Source of the DNA: Sulfuricella denitrificans skB26
Lineage (GTDB): Bacteria > Pseudomonadota > Gammaproteobacteria > Burkholderiales > Sulfuricellaceae
NCBI RefSeq assembly: GCF_000297055.2
Contig: NC_022357.1
Location: forward strand, 558,001-622,000
Reading direction: 5' to 3'
Length of the DNA: 64,000 nucleotides
Shown: positions 7,865 through 16,370 of the stretch, piece after piece
How positions within the stretch are numbered: the first letter of the stretch is position 1
Layout: every line of letters begins with the position of its first letter
Notes under the pieces: model-generated
Databases searched by the model: none
What the model saw: the letters and a program-made list of their open reading frames with translations, nothing else
What the model was told of the DNA's origin: nothing
Program-made: the position numbers and the translations under genes

Positions 7865-7961
7865 GTTTGCGTCCGGACATTTATTTAATAATACGGACAC
7901 CCATAATGCCATCGTAATTGGTTGATGTGCAATGAATTTGAAATATTTGCGTCCGTATAAT
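7865..7961. promoter_or_regulatory. Repeated TTTGCGTCCG boxes upstream of the AT-rich gene
   Basis: TTTGCGTCCG occurs at 7865-7874 and again at 7946-7955. Between them, ATAATACGGAC (7890-7900) is an almost perfect inverted copy of GTCCGTATAAT (7951-7961). The boxes lie 30 to 130 bases upstream of the minus-strand gene start at 7835 and may be operator sites or a weak stem. Function is inferred from position only. Confidence 0.3.
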
Positions 7962-8029
7962 AATCAATATTACTGACAACATCAGCACAGGGGCTATATG
8001 AAAGTGTGCGCGCATGTTGGGTTTTGTGC

Positions 8030-8640
8030 GCTTCGCGCAGGTCTTTAGATGCCGGGGGCTGCCCGGCAGCAGGTTACTTTATTTTGCTTGTCCAAAATAC
8101 AAGTAATCAAACAAAAAGACACCCTGCCGCGCCGGCTCTGCGGGCTACCTTCGGTTTGACGGTCAAATTGGGCGTCTGCGCAACTCGCCCTAGCGGGGTG
8201 CACGCCCCGCACCCCACTGCGGAGCTCAGACAGTGCTCACCTTCATCCCAATTTGGCCGGCAAACCGAAGCGGCGCAGAAGGGGATTGGGGTTTTGTGGG
8301 CGAGGTCTCGCCGTTGTCCCCCTCTCCCTAGCCCTCTCCCCGTTGGGGCGAGGGGATAGTGTTGTGGTGGTTGATTTTTTTTGTGATTCCTTCCCCTTCA
8401 AGGGGAAGGCCAGGATGAGGATGGGGTGTGTTTTTCTGTCCCCTTGGGCCGCCGCCGAGTAGCGCAGCCAAGCCGGGGGGGGTCTGCGAGGACTGTTTGA
8501 GCGCGCAGCGCGAGTTCCGCAGCAGCCCGGCTTGGCGAGCAACGCAGGGAACCCCGAAGGGGCGGTGGAGAGGGGCGGCTTTCTTTGGTTCCTTTCTTTG
8601 GCCGTTTAAAGAAAGGGACTAGCCCGCCGGGCTACCCCCC
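8030..8640. repeat. Non-coding composite repeat element
   Basis: The stretch 7836-8778 holds no convincing gene. Within it, GGTTACTTTATTTTGCTTG (about 8073-8091) and, in opposite orientation, CTTTGGTTCCTTTCTTTGG (about 8583-8601) bracket GC-rich sequence of low coding quality. This resembles the dispersed intergenic repeat I know from many beta- and gammaproteobacterial genomes. A short inverted repeat with CCCTCTCC / GGGGCGAGGGG at 8317-8357 belongs to the family seen also at 16851 and 63528. The short ORFs that cross the region show no protein-like features. Confidence 0.5.
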
Positions 8641-8778
8641 GGCACCTAAAACATCCGCGAAGCGCACAAAGCCGCAACCAAGCACCAGCAGACCAGCTCC
8701 GCTTCACCCATCCTGCGTTCTGGTCTATGCTATGAAAATAATTCGGAGTTTCCACATTGCTTTCGTCTGGAGGGTGAA

Positions 8779-9882
8779 ATGAAAAAACATGCCTTGCACA
8801 TTGCCTTGATTACCGCATTTGCCAGTTATCTTCCGGGTGCGATTGCAGCGCCAGTCAATTACGAAATGAACCTGCGCACCTATTCAGGCCTGGGTGCGGG
8901 AGGCGCCACCGGCATGATGTCGGCGATGTTCGGCGGCAAGGCGAGTATTTCCAAACAGATGGATTTACGGCTGGCTAATCCTGCGGATATTCCCGGCGGC
9001 TATAGTGCCGAGCACATCGTGCCCGAAGGCATGCGTATCGGCCCATCGCTGCCGCTGAAGGGCGAGCGGCGCGGCACGGGGAGTGGCGGCAGCTCGGAGT
9101 CTGAGCAGGCCGACGGCAAGATGCTGATCTATTGGGGTTGCAGCGAGACCGTGCCGAAAGGGCAACCGGAAGTGATCGATCTGAAAGCCATGAGCAGCCG
9201 TCTGTCGCCGGAGGTGGCGGCGATGGCCCAGCAGAGCCGCAAACGCAAGGGTGGAGGAGATACTGGCGAAACTTTGCCGCCGCGCACGTTGTGGTGGCCT
9301 TATGGCGACAACGCTTTCACCGGAATTCCCACCGAAGCCTCGGTCGTCGGCGAGCATGTGGTGAAGGCCAGTTTCATGCAGCAGGAGATTCGCTATGCCC
9401 TGGACAAGGATATGGATTTTCTCGAAGCGCTCAACTTCAAGTCCGGCAGTTCCGATCTCAAGGCGGCGATTCCCCTGAAATGGGATCAGCTTTCCCGTGC
9501 CAAAGGCTATAACCTGAATGCCGTTGGCGCAGTCGGCGATAAGGAAATCGTCATCTGGATGGCGGCCAGGAACAAGAATCCGATGCTGCCGGGCAGCCAG
9601 AATAGCTGCACGATCCCGGCCGGCATTTTTCAGAAGACGTCAGGCGCCATGGCAATGGCGGAGGCAGTCGGACCGACCAGGGGCTTTGCTTATCCGCCGC
9701 TCAAGCCCGGCGAGAAAAAACCGCTGATCTGGACCGCGAAAGTGCGGGTGAACGGGTTCGATAATCTGATGCTCGGGATGGGAGATGTCGCCAGGGATGC
9801 GGCCACCGATGCGGCTGCGGATTCAGTGGTGCCGGGCGGAGGCAGCGTGCTCAAGTCGCTCAAGGGCTTGTTCGGCAACTGA
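8779..9882 (+). CDS. Exported protein of unknown function
   Basis: The 367-residue product starts with a clear Sec signal peptide (MKKHALHIALITAFASYLPG, predicted cleavage near AIAA-PV at about residue 23). It should be periplasmic or outer-membrane associated. GGAGGG lies eight bases before the ATG. The mature part has a charged Gly/Ser-rich linker at about 98-115 and two cysteines (near CSE and NSCT) that could form a disulfide. It ends in an Ala/Gly-rich tail. No enzymatic motif was identified. It appears monocistronic: repeat DNA lies upstream and the next gene is convergent. The coding call is strong from codon usage and the signal peptide. Confidence 0.85.
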   Translation: MKKHALHIALITAFASYLPGAIAAPVNYEMNLRTYSGLGAGGATGMMSAMFGGKASISKQMDLRLANPADIPGGYSAEHIVPEGMRIGPSLPLKGERRGTGSGGSSESEQADGKMLIYWGCSETVPKGQPEVIDLKAMSSRLSPEVAAMAQQSRKRKGGGDTGETLPPRTLWWPYGDNAFTGIPTEASVVGEHVVKASFMQQEIRYALDKDMDFLEALNFKSGSSDLKAAIPLKWDQLSRAKGYNLNAVGAVGDKEIVIWMAARNKNPMLPGSQNSCTIPAGIFQKTSGAMAMAEAVGPTRGFAYPPLKPGEKKPLIWTAKVRVNGFDNLMLGMGDVARDAATDAAADSVVPGGGSVLKSLKGLFGN

Positions 9883-9928
9883 CACGGCTAACTTCTCAAA
9901 AAATTAGCTGTAGTCAGGGCGAACCAGA

Positions 9929-10282
9929 TCAATCCGGTTTCTGCGCAACCAGCAATGCTTCCGGAACCAGGCTCTGAATCGAGGTGACCAGATCCAGAAT
10001 GATTCCCGGCCGGCAATTGACCGAAACCCACAGCACATTGATCTTCAGGTTGAGATTGACGAAGACGACTTCGCTGTACTGTTCCAGCGCCTTCTGGAGA
10101 TTGTTTAGGGTGGTGTTGATGGCGTGCTGGGGGCGGCTGCGCAACCCGGGGATCAGCATCATGAAATCTGCCAGTGGGCGTCCGTCCTCACCATGCGTTG
10201 GCACGATCTGCCACAAAGGCGTGCCGGGCTCTATCGCTACCCCCGAAAAAGGAAGATTGTTGCGAAACTTGACGAGGCTCAT
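9929..10282 (-). CDS. Conserved hypothetical protein (117 aa)
   Basis: A small soluble protein starting MSLVKFRNNLPFSGVAIEPG, with no signal peptide, membrane helix or recognised motif. It ends GIILDLVTSIQSLVPEALLV, an amphipathic region. It follows the 185-residue gene at 10345 in the same direction with a 62-base gap, so the two could be co-transcribed. It converges on the exported protein at 8779. Composition matches the host chromosome. Function unknown. Confidence 0.7.
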   Translation of the reverse strand: MSLVKFRNNLPFSGVAIEPGTPLWQIVPTHGEDGRPLADFMMLIPGLRSRPQHAINTTLNNLQKALEQYSEVVFVNLNLKINVLWVSVNCRPGIILDLVTSIQSLVPEALLVAQKPD

Positions 10283-10344
10283 GTTCCTCCCTCAGGGTGT
10301 CCAGCGACAGCAAAGGCAGCACCATCAATCGATCGGGCACGGCA

Positions 10345-10902
10345 TTAATGTCTGGCCAGTTTACCCAGTTCAGTCAGTATCGAATACACCAGTTCTTGCC
10401 CCTGCACGCTCATGCCTTTGGCCAGCTTGTCGGCATCCCTTTCACCGCCCACGAGTTTCCGCATCATACCGCCCAGTTTGGCCATGTCGCCCCCCGCCCG
10501 CACCATCTGTTCAGCCATGTTGGACAGCATATGCAATGCTTCCGGGCTGCCTTTCCCTGCTACATCGATCATGGCGGCGAGTCCCGGCGCGGCCAGGCTG
10601 GCATCAGGCTTGGCATTGGGGTCAGGCAAGGTGGAAGGATCTTGAATCCCGCACAGTATGGCTTCGATAATTGTGCTGTCTTCTTCGTCCAGTCCCAATA
10701 GCACACTGGCATCCCGCTTGCCGTTGATTACCTGGCGGATCACCGTCACCAAGGCAACCCAGCCGCTCTTGGCGGTCATTTCCAGCATTTGTTCCAGTTG
10801 GGGCAGGAGTGCCCGGTTATTGCAGGCCATTACCACGTGATTAATCAGGGCCGCATGGAATTGCACGATTTGCTGTTTTTGGTCGGAGAGTAGTTTGGAC
10901 AC
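10345..10902 (-). CDS. Conserved hypothetical helical protein (185 aa)
   Basis: The protein starts MSKLLSDQKQQIVQFHAALI and looks almost entirely alpha-helical and soluble. It has Met/Gly-rich helices (MLSNMAEQMVRAGGDMAKLG) in the second half and a Pro-rich break at about 92-108. No known motif was found. It is the promoter-proximal member of a possible two-gene unit with the 117-residue gene downstream. The 183-base region on its other side (10903-11085) has no gene. Confidence 0.72.
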   Translation of the reverse strand: MSKLLSDQKQQIVQFHAALINHVVMACNNRALLPQLEQMLEMTAKSGWVALVTVIRQVINGKRDASVLLGLDEEDSTIIEAILCGIQDPSTLPDPNAKPDASLAAPGLAAMIDVAGKGSPEALHMLSNMAEQMVRAGGDMAKLGGMMRKLVGGERDADKLAKGMSVQGQELVYSILTELGKLARH

Positions 10903-11085
10903 TTCGTCGATACCTCGAAATTTTTCAGGGCATGCTTCACGGCATGCAGGTTAATCATATCAAAACGGGGCTGAAATTAAATAGCCGTCGCCATATGCTC
11001 CGACGCATGTAGGAATTCCGGGCCTATTCAGGCAGGCATAAAACGACTGTGTGAAGGAGAGATCGTCCGGAGGAATGCGCTGCGT

Positions 11086-11442
11086 TTATTCTGCCAGCAG
11101 AGCTACCGTTGTCTCGGCTGTTATTTTGTTGATCTCAAGTTGCACTACACAGTATTCAGCCTGTTCTTCGACCGGCGTGGGGTCGTCCGCACAACTGCAG
11201 CCGGCAATAATCCCCGAATAAAATATGCCGACCTTGGTACGTATTAAACCGGCTTCCTCGGAAACATGGATAACCCGCACATAGAGTTTGTCATCCAGGG
11301 CATAGCTGCTGGTGGATAATCCCTGCTGCAAGGGTAGCTGGTCCGCACCCAGCTGCTCAATTTCGGACTTGAGAACGTCCTTGAAATCAGGGGTTCCCCA
11401 GGCGGTTAATGATTTGGTCAGTCGAATCATTGGGCTATTCAT
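11086..11442 (-). CDS. Conserved hypothetical protein (118 aa)
   Basis: The start MNSPMIRLTKSLTAWGTPDF (ATG at 11442) was chosen. The upstream extension of this frame reads out of frame across the neighbouring lipoprotein gene and has poor composition. The protein has a compact beta-rich C-terminal half with a CSCADD motif near residue 89, which looks like a possible metal or disulfide site. No family is recognised with certainty. It lies 23 bases after the small lipoprotein gene, so both may be in one transcript with the PNPOx-like gene upstream. Confidence 0.72.
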   Translation of the reverse strand: MNSPMIRLTKSLTAWGTPDFKDVLKSEIEQLGADQLPLQQGLSTSSYALDDKLYVRVIHVSEEAGLIRTKVGIFYSGIIAGCSCADDPTPVEEQAEYCVVQLEINKITAETTVALLAE

Positions 11443-11465
11443 TTTCAGGCCAGGGAAATCTGAGC

Positions 11466-11693
11466 TTAGTAGCCGGTGGATTTTTCGACCGCCTCTTTCT
11501 GTTCCTGGCTGGCCTGTTCGAGCGTTTTCCCCACGCCCTTGGCCTTGTCCAGCGCTTCGCGTTGCGGTTCGAACAGCTTGGTAGCGGATTTGTCGGGTTC
11601 GGTGTGAGGCACTGGCGCCTTGTAGGGTTTTTCCTCGCAGGCAGTGAGCAGCACCGTGGCAAGCAGTAAAACGATCAGTCCGATGGTTTTCAT
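11466..11693 (-). CDS. Small lipoprotein (75 aa)
   Basis: The ORF starts MKTIGLIVLLLATVLLTACE, a textbook lipoprotein signal with lipobox LTAC and the modified cysteine at residue 19. The residue after the cysteine is Glu, not Asp, so outer-membrane sorting is expected. The mature 57 residues are highly charged and probably helical (EPQREALDKAKGVGKTLEQA). ATG at 11693 is preceded by AGGAG, seven to eight bases away. Short anchored helical lipoproteins of this kind are common in betaproteobacteria, but their role is unknown. Confidence 0.8.
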   Translation of the reverse strand: MKTIGLIVLLLATVLLTACEEKPYKAPVPHTEPDKSATKLFEPQREALDKAKGVGKTLEQASQEQKEAVEKSTGY

Positions 11694-11707
11694 TTTGTTT
11701 GCTCCTC

Positions 11708-12244
11708 CTAAAGTCCAGTTGGCAAGCCATCTATGCTGACTCGGTTCTTTTCGAGCTGGTAGTCGCGCACACCCTGTTCGCCCTTCTTTTCCACCCAGTG
11801 CAGCAACTCCTCTCGTTCTCCAGTATAGGTGTAGAGGGGCACGCCTGCGCCGCAGGAGGTTTGCAGCGATTCGATGTCGAGCAGGATGATCTGGCGCGTG
11901 CCGGGCAGGGTAGGGAATTGCGCTGCGAGCGCTGCCCATTCGGAATCGTCTGGCTTGATAGTGCGCCCCTGGCCATACAGGCGCAGGATCAGGTGGTCGC
12001 CTTCAAAGGCGCAGAACATCAGCGTCATGCGGCCATCTGCCAGCAGGTGGGCGGCAGTTTCGTTGCCGCTGCCAGTGAGGTCGAGATAGGCCACGCGCTT
12101 GTCGTTCAGTACCCGCAAGCCATCCAGCCCTTTGGGCGAGAGGTTGATGCGTCCGTCAGCAGGTGCGGTGGCGACGAAGAAGAGATGCTGCCGTGCGATG
12201 AAGGCTTTGAGGTTATCGTTCAGCGCCGGATAAAATTTGGCCAT
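11708..12244 (-). CDS. Pyridoxamine 5'-phosphate oxidase-like flavin-binding protein
   Basis: The 178-residue protein has the split-barrel pattern of the PNPOx-like family: FFVATAPADGRINLSPKG near residue 22, VAYLDLTGSGNETAAHL, and RMTLMFCAFEG with the flavin/substrate strand. These proteins bind FMN, F420 or haem and act on varied small molecules. It is not the biosynthetic PdxH, which has a different C-terminus. Its start overlaps the UbiX stop by one base (TAATG), so the two genes are translationally coupled. Confidence 0.82.
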   Translation of the reverse strand: MAKFYPALNDNLKAFIARQHLFFVATAPADGRINLSPKGLDGLRVLNDKRVAYLDLTGSGNETAAHLLADGRMTLMFCAFEGDHLILRLYGQGRTIKPDDSEWAALAAQFPTLPGTRQIILLDIESLQTSCGAGVPLYTYTGEREELLHWVEKKGEQGVRDYQLEKNRVSIDGLPTGL

Positions 12245-12861
12245 TATTCGCCGTCACCCCAGCGCGCCATCAGCTGGTGTTCGACGCCGAGATGATCGAG
12301 GATGCGCGCCACGATGAAGTCCACCACTTCGTCCACGCTCTGGGGGTGGTGGTAGAAGCCGGGATTCGCGGGGAGGATGACGGCGCCGGCGCGGGCCAGT
12401 TTCAGCATGTTTTCCAGGTGGATGACGGAGAACGGCGCTTCGCGCGGTACGATGATGAGCTTGCGGCTTTCCTTCAGCATCACGTCGGCGGCGCGTTCGA
12501 TCAGGTTGTCGGACAGCCCTGCTGCAATCGAGCCGAGCGTGCCCATGGTGCAGGGGCAAACCACCATGGCGTCGGCCGGGTTGGTGCCGGAAGCCACCGG
12601 GGCGAACCATTCGTCGCGGCCGAATACCTTGAGCTGTTCGGGCGATACGTTGTAGCGTTCGCACAGCATCTGCTGCGCCTCCTGAGGGCGGGAAGGCAGG
12701 GTCAGTTCCATTTCCTGTTTCGCCACGATCTGAGCTGCCTGGGAATACAGCAGGTAGACCCGGCTGCCGCTTTCCAGCAGGCATTGCAACAGGCGCAGGG
12801 CGTAGGGCATGCCGGAAGCGCCGGTCAGCGCCAGGGTGATAGTCTTGTTTTGGGTTTTCAT
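12244..12861 (-). CDS. ubiX: Flavin prenyltransferase UbiX-like
   Basis: The protein begins MKTQNKTITLALTGASGMPY, the Rossmann-like FMN loop of the UbiX/Pad1 family. It continues with VVCPCTMGTLGSIAAGLSDNL and RKLIIVPREAPFSVIHLENM, both diagnostic. UbiX makes prenylated FMN for the UbiD decarboxylase of ubiquinone synthesis. The ATG at 12861 was chosen over an upstream one because the family starts at this point. It is coupled to the PNPOx-like gene. No ubiD is in the window. Confidence 0.9.
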   Translation of the reverse strand: MKTQNKTITLALTGASGMPYALRLLQCLLESGSRVYLLYSQAAQIVAKQEMELTLPSRPQEAQQMLCERYNVSPEQLKVFGRDEWFAPVASGTNPADAMVVCPCTMGTLGSIAAGLSDNLIERAADVMLKESRKLIIVPREAPFSVIHLENMLKLARAGAVILPANPGFYHHPQSVDEVVDFIVARILDHLGVEHQLMARWGDGE

Positions 12862-12893
12862 GGTTCTGATTGTAGGCCAGGAGCGCGGCAGGC

Positions 12894-13457
12894 TCAATGC
12901 TGCGGCGCGGAAGTGTCGGGCGGGGGAATCGCAGGCTGTGGCGTAATGGCTGCGGCCGCCTCCGCTTCAGCCTTGAGCCGAGCCTTTTCCTCGGCTTCAA
13001 TTTTTTCCGCAGTCTCTGCTTTTGCTTTGGCCTCGGCCTTTTGCCGGTTCTCCTCATGCTTTAGTCGGACCAGCGTGCAGAGGTTTTTTTCGAATACATC
13101 GCCGAGGCTATCCGGGATGATCGGGGCTGGGTCATCTTCCTTGGTCGGGGCGTATTCGAAGAGTTCTCCCGTCGGGGTGTAGAGCAGGTAGCTGATCAGC
13201 TTGAGGGTGTGCTCGGTGCAGTGGATGCGCTCGCGGTACAAGGCGCTGGCAATGAACTTGTCCTTGAAGGGTTGTGGCGATATGAAAACCACTTTTTTCC
13301 AGTAGGTGATCTCGTTGTCATTCAGGAACAGCTTGGAACGGTCGTAAAAGTACAGGTTTGGATCGGCAGCGGTGTGGATCTTCACCCATTCTGCCGCGAT
13401 CGTGACAGACGGCGCGGCGGCCAGGCAGGTAAGAATCAGCAGGAGTGCGCGCTTCAT
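12894..13457 (-). CDS. Exported protein, surface-adhesin E-like
   Basis: The 187-residue protein has a signal peptide (MKRALLLILTCLAAAPSVTI, cleavage near IAA-EW). It then has a domain with WVKIHTAADPNLYFYDRSKL and ITYWKKVVF that resembles the surface-adhesin protein E domain of short exported proteobacterial proteins. Residues from about 130 on form a charged Ala/Glu/Lys helix likely to be a coiled coil, ending in a Pro-rich tail. It overlaps the Gx transporter stop (ATGA). The domain call is moderate and the function is unknown. Confidence 0.72.
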   Translation of the reverse strand: MKRALLLILTCLAAAPSVTIAAEWVKIHTAADPNLYFYDRSKLFLNDNEITYWKKVVFISPQPFKDKFIASALYRERIHCTEHTLKLISYLLYTPTGELFEYAPTKEDDPAPIIPDSLGDVFEKNLCTLVRLKHEENRQKAEAKAKAETAEKIEAEEKARLKAEAEAAAAITPQPAIPPPDTSAPQH

Positions 13458-13996
13458 GGCAGGGGTTGCGGTGTCCGGGCGGGGGTGGCGTTTTCACCAT
13501 CGGCCAGGAGCTTGGCGGTGATCAGCCCGTTCACGGTGCCGAACAGCAGCGCGGCGGCAGCGAAAATCGGGGCGAGATAGAGAATGCCGGCATGCGGGAT
13601 CAGCCACAGGTAAACCACGGCCATTTGCCCGGCAATGTGGACGAAGGCGGCGATGATGCTGAGAGAAATGGCACCGAACCAGCTTCTCGGCAGATGTCGC
13701 GCCAGCGCCAGCGCGGCGAGGCTGGCTGCCGCCCCGGAAAAACTCAGGACGAACGAAGGGGAAAGAAAAGTGCCGAGGATCAGACTGCCCGCCACCACCC
13801 GCAGCAGCGATACCCACACCGCAGCGCGCAGGCCGAAACGCTCCAGTACCAGCAGGGTGACGATGTTCGCCAGCCCCGGTTTGATGCCGGGCAGTGGCGA
13901 GGGGATGACCGCTTCCATCACCGAAAGGCCAATGGCGAACGCCGCCAGCTGTGCGATGCGGTGGTCTTCGGGGGTGGTCTGGATGGTGATTTGCAT
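13454..13996 (-). CDS. Gx transporter family membrane protein
   Basis: This 180-residue protein has five to six hydrophobic helices and the conserved segment VIPSPLPGIKPGLANIVTLL. That segment defines the Gx/heptaprenyl diphosphate synthase component I-like family, a presumed ECF-type substrate-binding membrane component. It lies next to the NusG-II gene upstream, a pairing I know from many genomes. The separation between them is filled by a CAGAG-type repeat. The transported substrate is unknown. Confidence 0.8.
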   Translation of the reverse strand: MQITIQTTPEDHRIAQLAAFAIGLSVMEAVIPSPLPGIKPGLANIVTLLVLERFGLRAAVWVSLLRVVAGSLILGTFLSPSFVLSFSGAAASLAALALARHLPRSWFGAISLSIIAAFVHIAGQMAVVYLWLIPHAGILYLAPIFAAAALLFGTVNGLITAKLLADGENATPARTPQPLP

Positions 13997-14007
13997 TCTT
14001 ATTTTTT

Positions 14008-14073
14008 GCCACAGAGACCACAGAGTTCACAGAGAAAATCAAATCGTGCCATCAACTCTGTGATCTCTGTGGC
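14008..14073. repeat. Palindromic CAGAG-type intergenic repeat, copy 2
   Basis: GCCACAGAGA (14008-14017) pairs with TCTCTGTGGC (14064-14073), and CACAGAGTT (14019-14027) pairs with AACTCTGTG (14054-14062). It fills the gap between the NusG-II gene stop and the Gx transporter start, so in the transcript it would form a hairpin between two co-directional genes. Confidence 0.7.
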
Positions 14074-14441
14074 TAGTAATTTAATGAATCATACAGCTTC
14101 TTCGCACCAGTCAGCTCCAGGCTGATCTGGTTGGGCAGGCATAGTGCGGCTTCTCCGGCTTGGCTCAGCCAGCCTTGTTTGACGCAGTACTGGCGGGGGC
14201 TGGGGTCTTCGGCTACGCGTGCACGGCGGTTGCGGATTTCGATCCGGCTGGTGCCGAGCGGGCCGCGGGCGAGGAAGCTGCGGTTTTCAGACAGGCTGAG
14301 TTCGGCCACCACCTTACCGCCGCTGCGAACTATCGCTTTGTCTGCAGCATGCCCTTGCCACAGGGTAGCAAACAGCCAGGCCGTGAAGATCATGCCGGTA
14401 AACAGTACCAGCCAGTCGCCGGGTTTTATCAGTTGCAACAT
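14073..14441 (-). CDS. NusG domain II-containing protein
   Basis: This 122-residue protein has an N-terminal membrane anchor (LVLFTGMIFTAWLFATLW, about 10-27). A small extracytoplasmic beta domain follows with REIRN-like and PRQYCVKQGW motifs and two cysteines (YC and LC), typical of the NusG_II (DUF1312-like) family. Such genes sit beside Gx transporters and often ApbE, and may be part of a membrane redox or uptake unit. Its start directly abuts the rapZ stop. Confidence 0.78.
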   Translation of the reverse strand: MLQLIKPGDWLVLFTGMIFTAWLFATLWQGHAADKAIVRSGGKVVAELSLSENRSFLARGPLGTSRIEIRNRRARVAEDPSPRQYCVKQGWLSQAGEAALCLPNQISLELTGAKKLYDSLNY

Positions 14442-15281
14442 TTAGCTCAGTTCGCGGTGACGCACCATGGCCTGCTGTCCTTCGGTGCGAAAATGTGCTG
14501 TCAGTTTTTCGGCGAAATACACCGAGCGGTGCTGCCCTCCCGTGCAGCCCAGGGCGACGGTAAGGTAGTTGCGGTTGTCGCGGATGAAGCAGGGTAACCA
14601 GTCTTCCACGAAATGGCGGATATCGCCCAGCATTTTTCGCACGCTGGCATCGCTCTCGAGGAAGGCGGCAACCGCGGCATCCTTGCCGTTGAGCGGGCGC
14701 AGCAAAGGGTCGTAATGGGGGTTGGGCAGGCAGCGCACGTCGAAGACGAAGTCGGCATCCAGCGGGATGCCGTGTTTGAAGCCGAAGGACTGGAACAGCA
14801 GTGTCAGCCGTGAACGGTCGAAACCCACAAAATCCTTGATCCAGGTACGCAGGGAGTTGGCGTTGAGGTCGCTGGTGTCGATGCGGTGGCCGAGGGCGCT
14901 GATCGGTTCGAGCAGGTCACGTTCGATCTGGATGCATTCCTTCAGGGTGAGTCGGTCGTTGCTCAGCGGGTGGCGCCGCCGCGTTTCGCTGAAGCGTTTG
15001 ACCAGAGTGTCGGTTTTCGCTTCCAGAAACAGCAGACGCAGATCCAGCCCCTGCGCTTTGAGGTGCTCGATGATATCGGGCAATTGGCTGATTTGGTCGC
15101 CGCTACGCACATCAACGCTGATGGCAATGCGCGTGTGGCCGGCCTGGTCAAGGAAGCCGGTGATGTTGGGCAAGAGCTGCGCTGGCAGGTTGTCCACGCA
15201 GTAAAATCCGCTATCTTCCAGTACGTTGAGCGCAATGCTTTTGCCGGAGCCGGAGAGGCCGCTGATCAGGATAACTTGCAT
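14442..15281 (-). CDS. rapZ: RNase adapter protein RapZ
   Basis: The 279-residue protein opens [20 protein letters not shown] with a Walker A motif. It has VDNLP, VDVRSGD and the C-terminal phosphosugar-binding domain ([22 protein letters not shown]) of RapZ/YvcJ. In enterobacteria RapZ presents the GlmZ sRNA to RNase E and senses glucosamine-6-phosphate; in betaproteobacteria the role is less studied. It ends the minus-strand rpoN-ptsN-hprK unit, as expected for this locus. Part of a GTGAGGG-type repeat lies just before its start. Confidence 0.93.
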   Translation of the reverse strand: MQVILISGLSGSGKSIALNVLEDSGFYCVDNLPAQLLPNITGFLDQAGHTRIAISVDVRSGDQISQLPDIIEHLKAQGLDLRLLFLEAKTDTLVKRFSETRRRHPLSNDRLTLKECIQIERDLLEPISALGHRIDTSDLNANSLRTWIKDFVGFDRSRLTLLFQSFGFKHGIPLDADFVFDVRCLPNPHYDPLLRPLNGKDAAVAAFLESDASVRKMLGDIRHFVEDWLPCFIRDNRNYLTVALGCTGGQHRSVYFAEKLTAHFRTEGQQAMVRHRELS

Positions 15282-15324
15282 TTTCAGGGTGAGGGGTGAT
15301 GAGTGAAGGGTGAGGATATATTGT

Positions 15325-16275
15325 TCATTCTTCTTCTCTCGCGCCTGCCATCAGGCGTTCGTGCCGCTCGACGAATTCGCGCGTGCTGCTGATTCCGCGT
15401 TTGCGCAGGATGTGGTTGCGTACCGCTACCTCCACCATCACCGCAATGTTGCGGCCAGAAGCAACGGGGATACGTACCTTGGGAATTTCCACCTCGAGGA
15501 TGTTCTGGCTGAGCTCCTCTATTTGCAGCCGGTCCTGCGACGAAATTATCAGCTCGGACAATTTGATCAGGTTGACGATCAATTTGATGTTCTTTTTTGG
15601 TTTTACCGAGGTCTCGCCAAATAGCATCCGGATGTTCAGCACGCCGAGGCCGCGAACTTCCATGAAATCCTGCAGCAGCGCTGGACAGCGTCCTTCCACG
15701 GTATCCGGCGAAACCAGGTAGAAGTCCACGATGTCGTCGGCGATCAGGCGGTGGCCGCGAGTGACCAGTTCCAGCGCCAGCTCGCTTTTGCCTATACCGC
15801 TTTCCCCCGTGATCAGCACCCCCATGCCTTGTACTTCCAGAAAAACTCCGTGCAGGGAGATGGACTCGGCCAGTACCTGGGTGAGGTAGTGGTTGAGCAC
15901 GTTCATCAGGTAGGGGCTGGGTAGCGGCGAGGTGAATAGTGGCGTCTGACTATGGTTGGCGGCGTCGAGCAACACCTCCGGCACCGGCTCGTTGTTGGCG
16001 ACGATGATTGCGGCAAGCTCGGTGGAAAATAGATGGCTGATAGACTGAGCCAGCGCAGCGTGATCCAGGCTGCGCAGGTAGTCCATTTCTGCGCAGCCGA
16101 GCACCTGTACCCGGTTGGGATGGACCAGATTAAGGTGACCGATCAGTGCCAGGGTCGGTTTTTGCACGATTTCGCCGGTGAGTTTGCGGGCTCCGCCCTC
16201 TATACCGGCGACCCAGATGATTCCCAGTTTGTCGTGGGTTTCGTCGAACAGCTGCTTTACGCTTATTTGTGGCAT
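15325..16275 (-). CDS. hprK: HPr kinase/phosphorylase
   Basis: The 316-residue protein has the N-terminal HprK domain, then the Walker A loop [14 protein letters not shown] (about 153-166). LIADD and [16 protein letters not shown], the HprK signature, follow. It phosphorylates and dephosphorylates a seryl residue of HPr. In beta- and alphaproteobacteria without sugar uptake PTS the system is thought to regulate metabolism and nitrogen-PTS signalling. It lies between ptsN and rapZ in one direction. No ptsH or ptsI is in this window. Confidence 0.93.
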   Translation of the reverse strand: MPQISVKQLFDETHDKLGIIWVAGIEGGARKLTGEIVQKPTLALIGHLNLVHPNRVQVLGCAEMDYLRSLDHAALAQSISHLFSTELAAIIVANNEPVPEVLLDAANHSQTPLFTSPLPSPYLMNVLNHYLTQVLAESISLHGVFLEVQGMGVLITGESGIGKSELALELVTRGHRLIADDIVDFYLVSPDTVEGRCPALLQDFMEVRGLGVLNIRMLFGETSVKPKKNIKLIVNLIKLSELIISSQDRLQIEELSQNILEVEIPKVRIPVASGRNIAVMVEVAVRNHILRKRGISSTREFVERHERLMAGAREEE

Positions 16276-16280
16276 TTAAG

Positions 16281-16367
16281 GTCCTGAGTGCCGAGTCCTG
16301 AGTCCTGAGGAAAAAATATCACATAGCGATTCAACACTCAGAATTTTTAACTCAGGACTCTGCACTG
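16281..16367. repeat. CCTGAGTG-type heptamer repeat with inverted arm, copy 1
   Basis: Several CTGAGT(G/C)C units on the left (16283-16310) face inverted CTCAG units on the right (about 16337-16366). The transcript between ptsN and hprK would form a hairpin. Similar blocks lie at 19548-19606 and 21328-21418. Confidence 0.65.
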
Positions 16368-16370
16368 ATT

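Noticed and set aside
6614-7874. Terminal inverted repeats of a mobile element around the AT-rich gene
   Set aside because: The inverted GACGCAAA / TTTGCGTC match is only eight bases. No target duplication or transposase is present.
8006-8622. Small ORFs across the 8.0-8.6 kb repeat region
   Set aside because: They are Arg/Pro/Ser-rich, change frame within the repeat, and lack ribosome binding sites. They are typical of GC-rich repeat DNA.
11443-11730. N-terminal extension of the 118-residue hypothetical protein to 11730
   Set aside because: It overlaps the lipoprotein gene in another frame, is rich in Arg/Gly/Thr without pattern, and the start at 11442 fits a compact domain.
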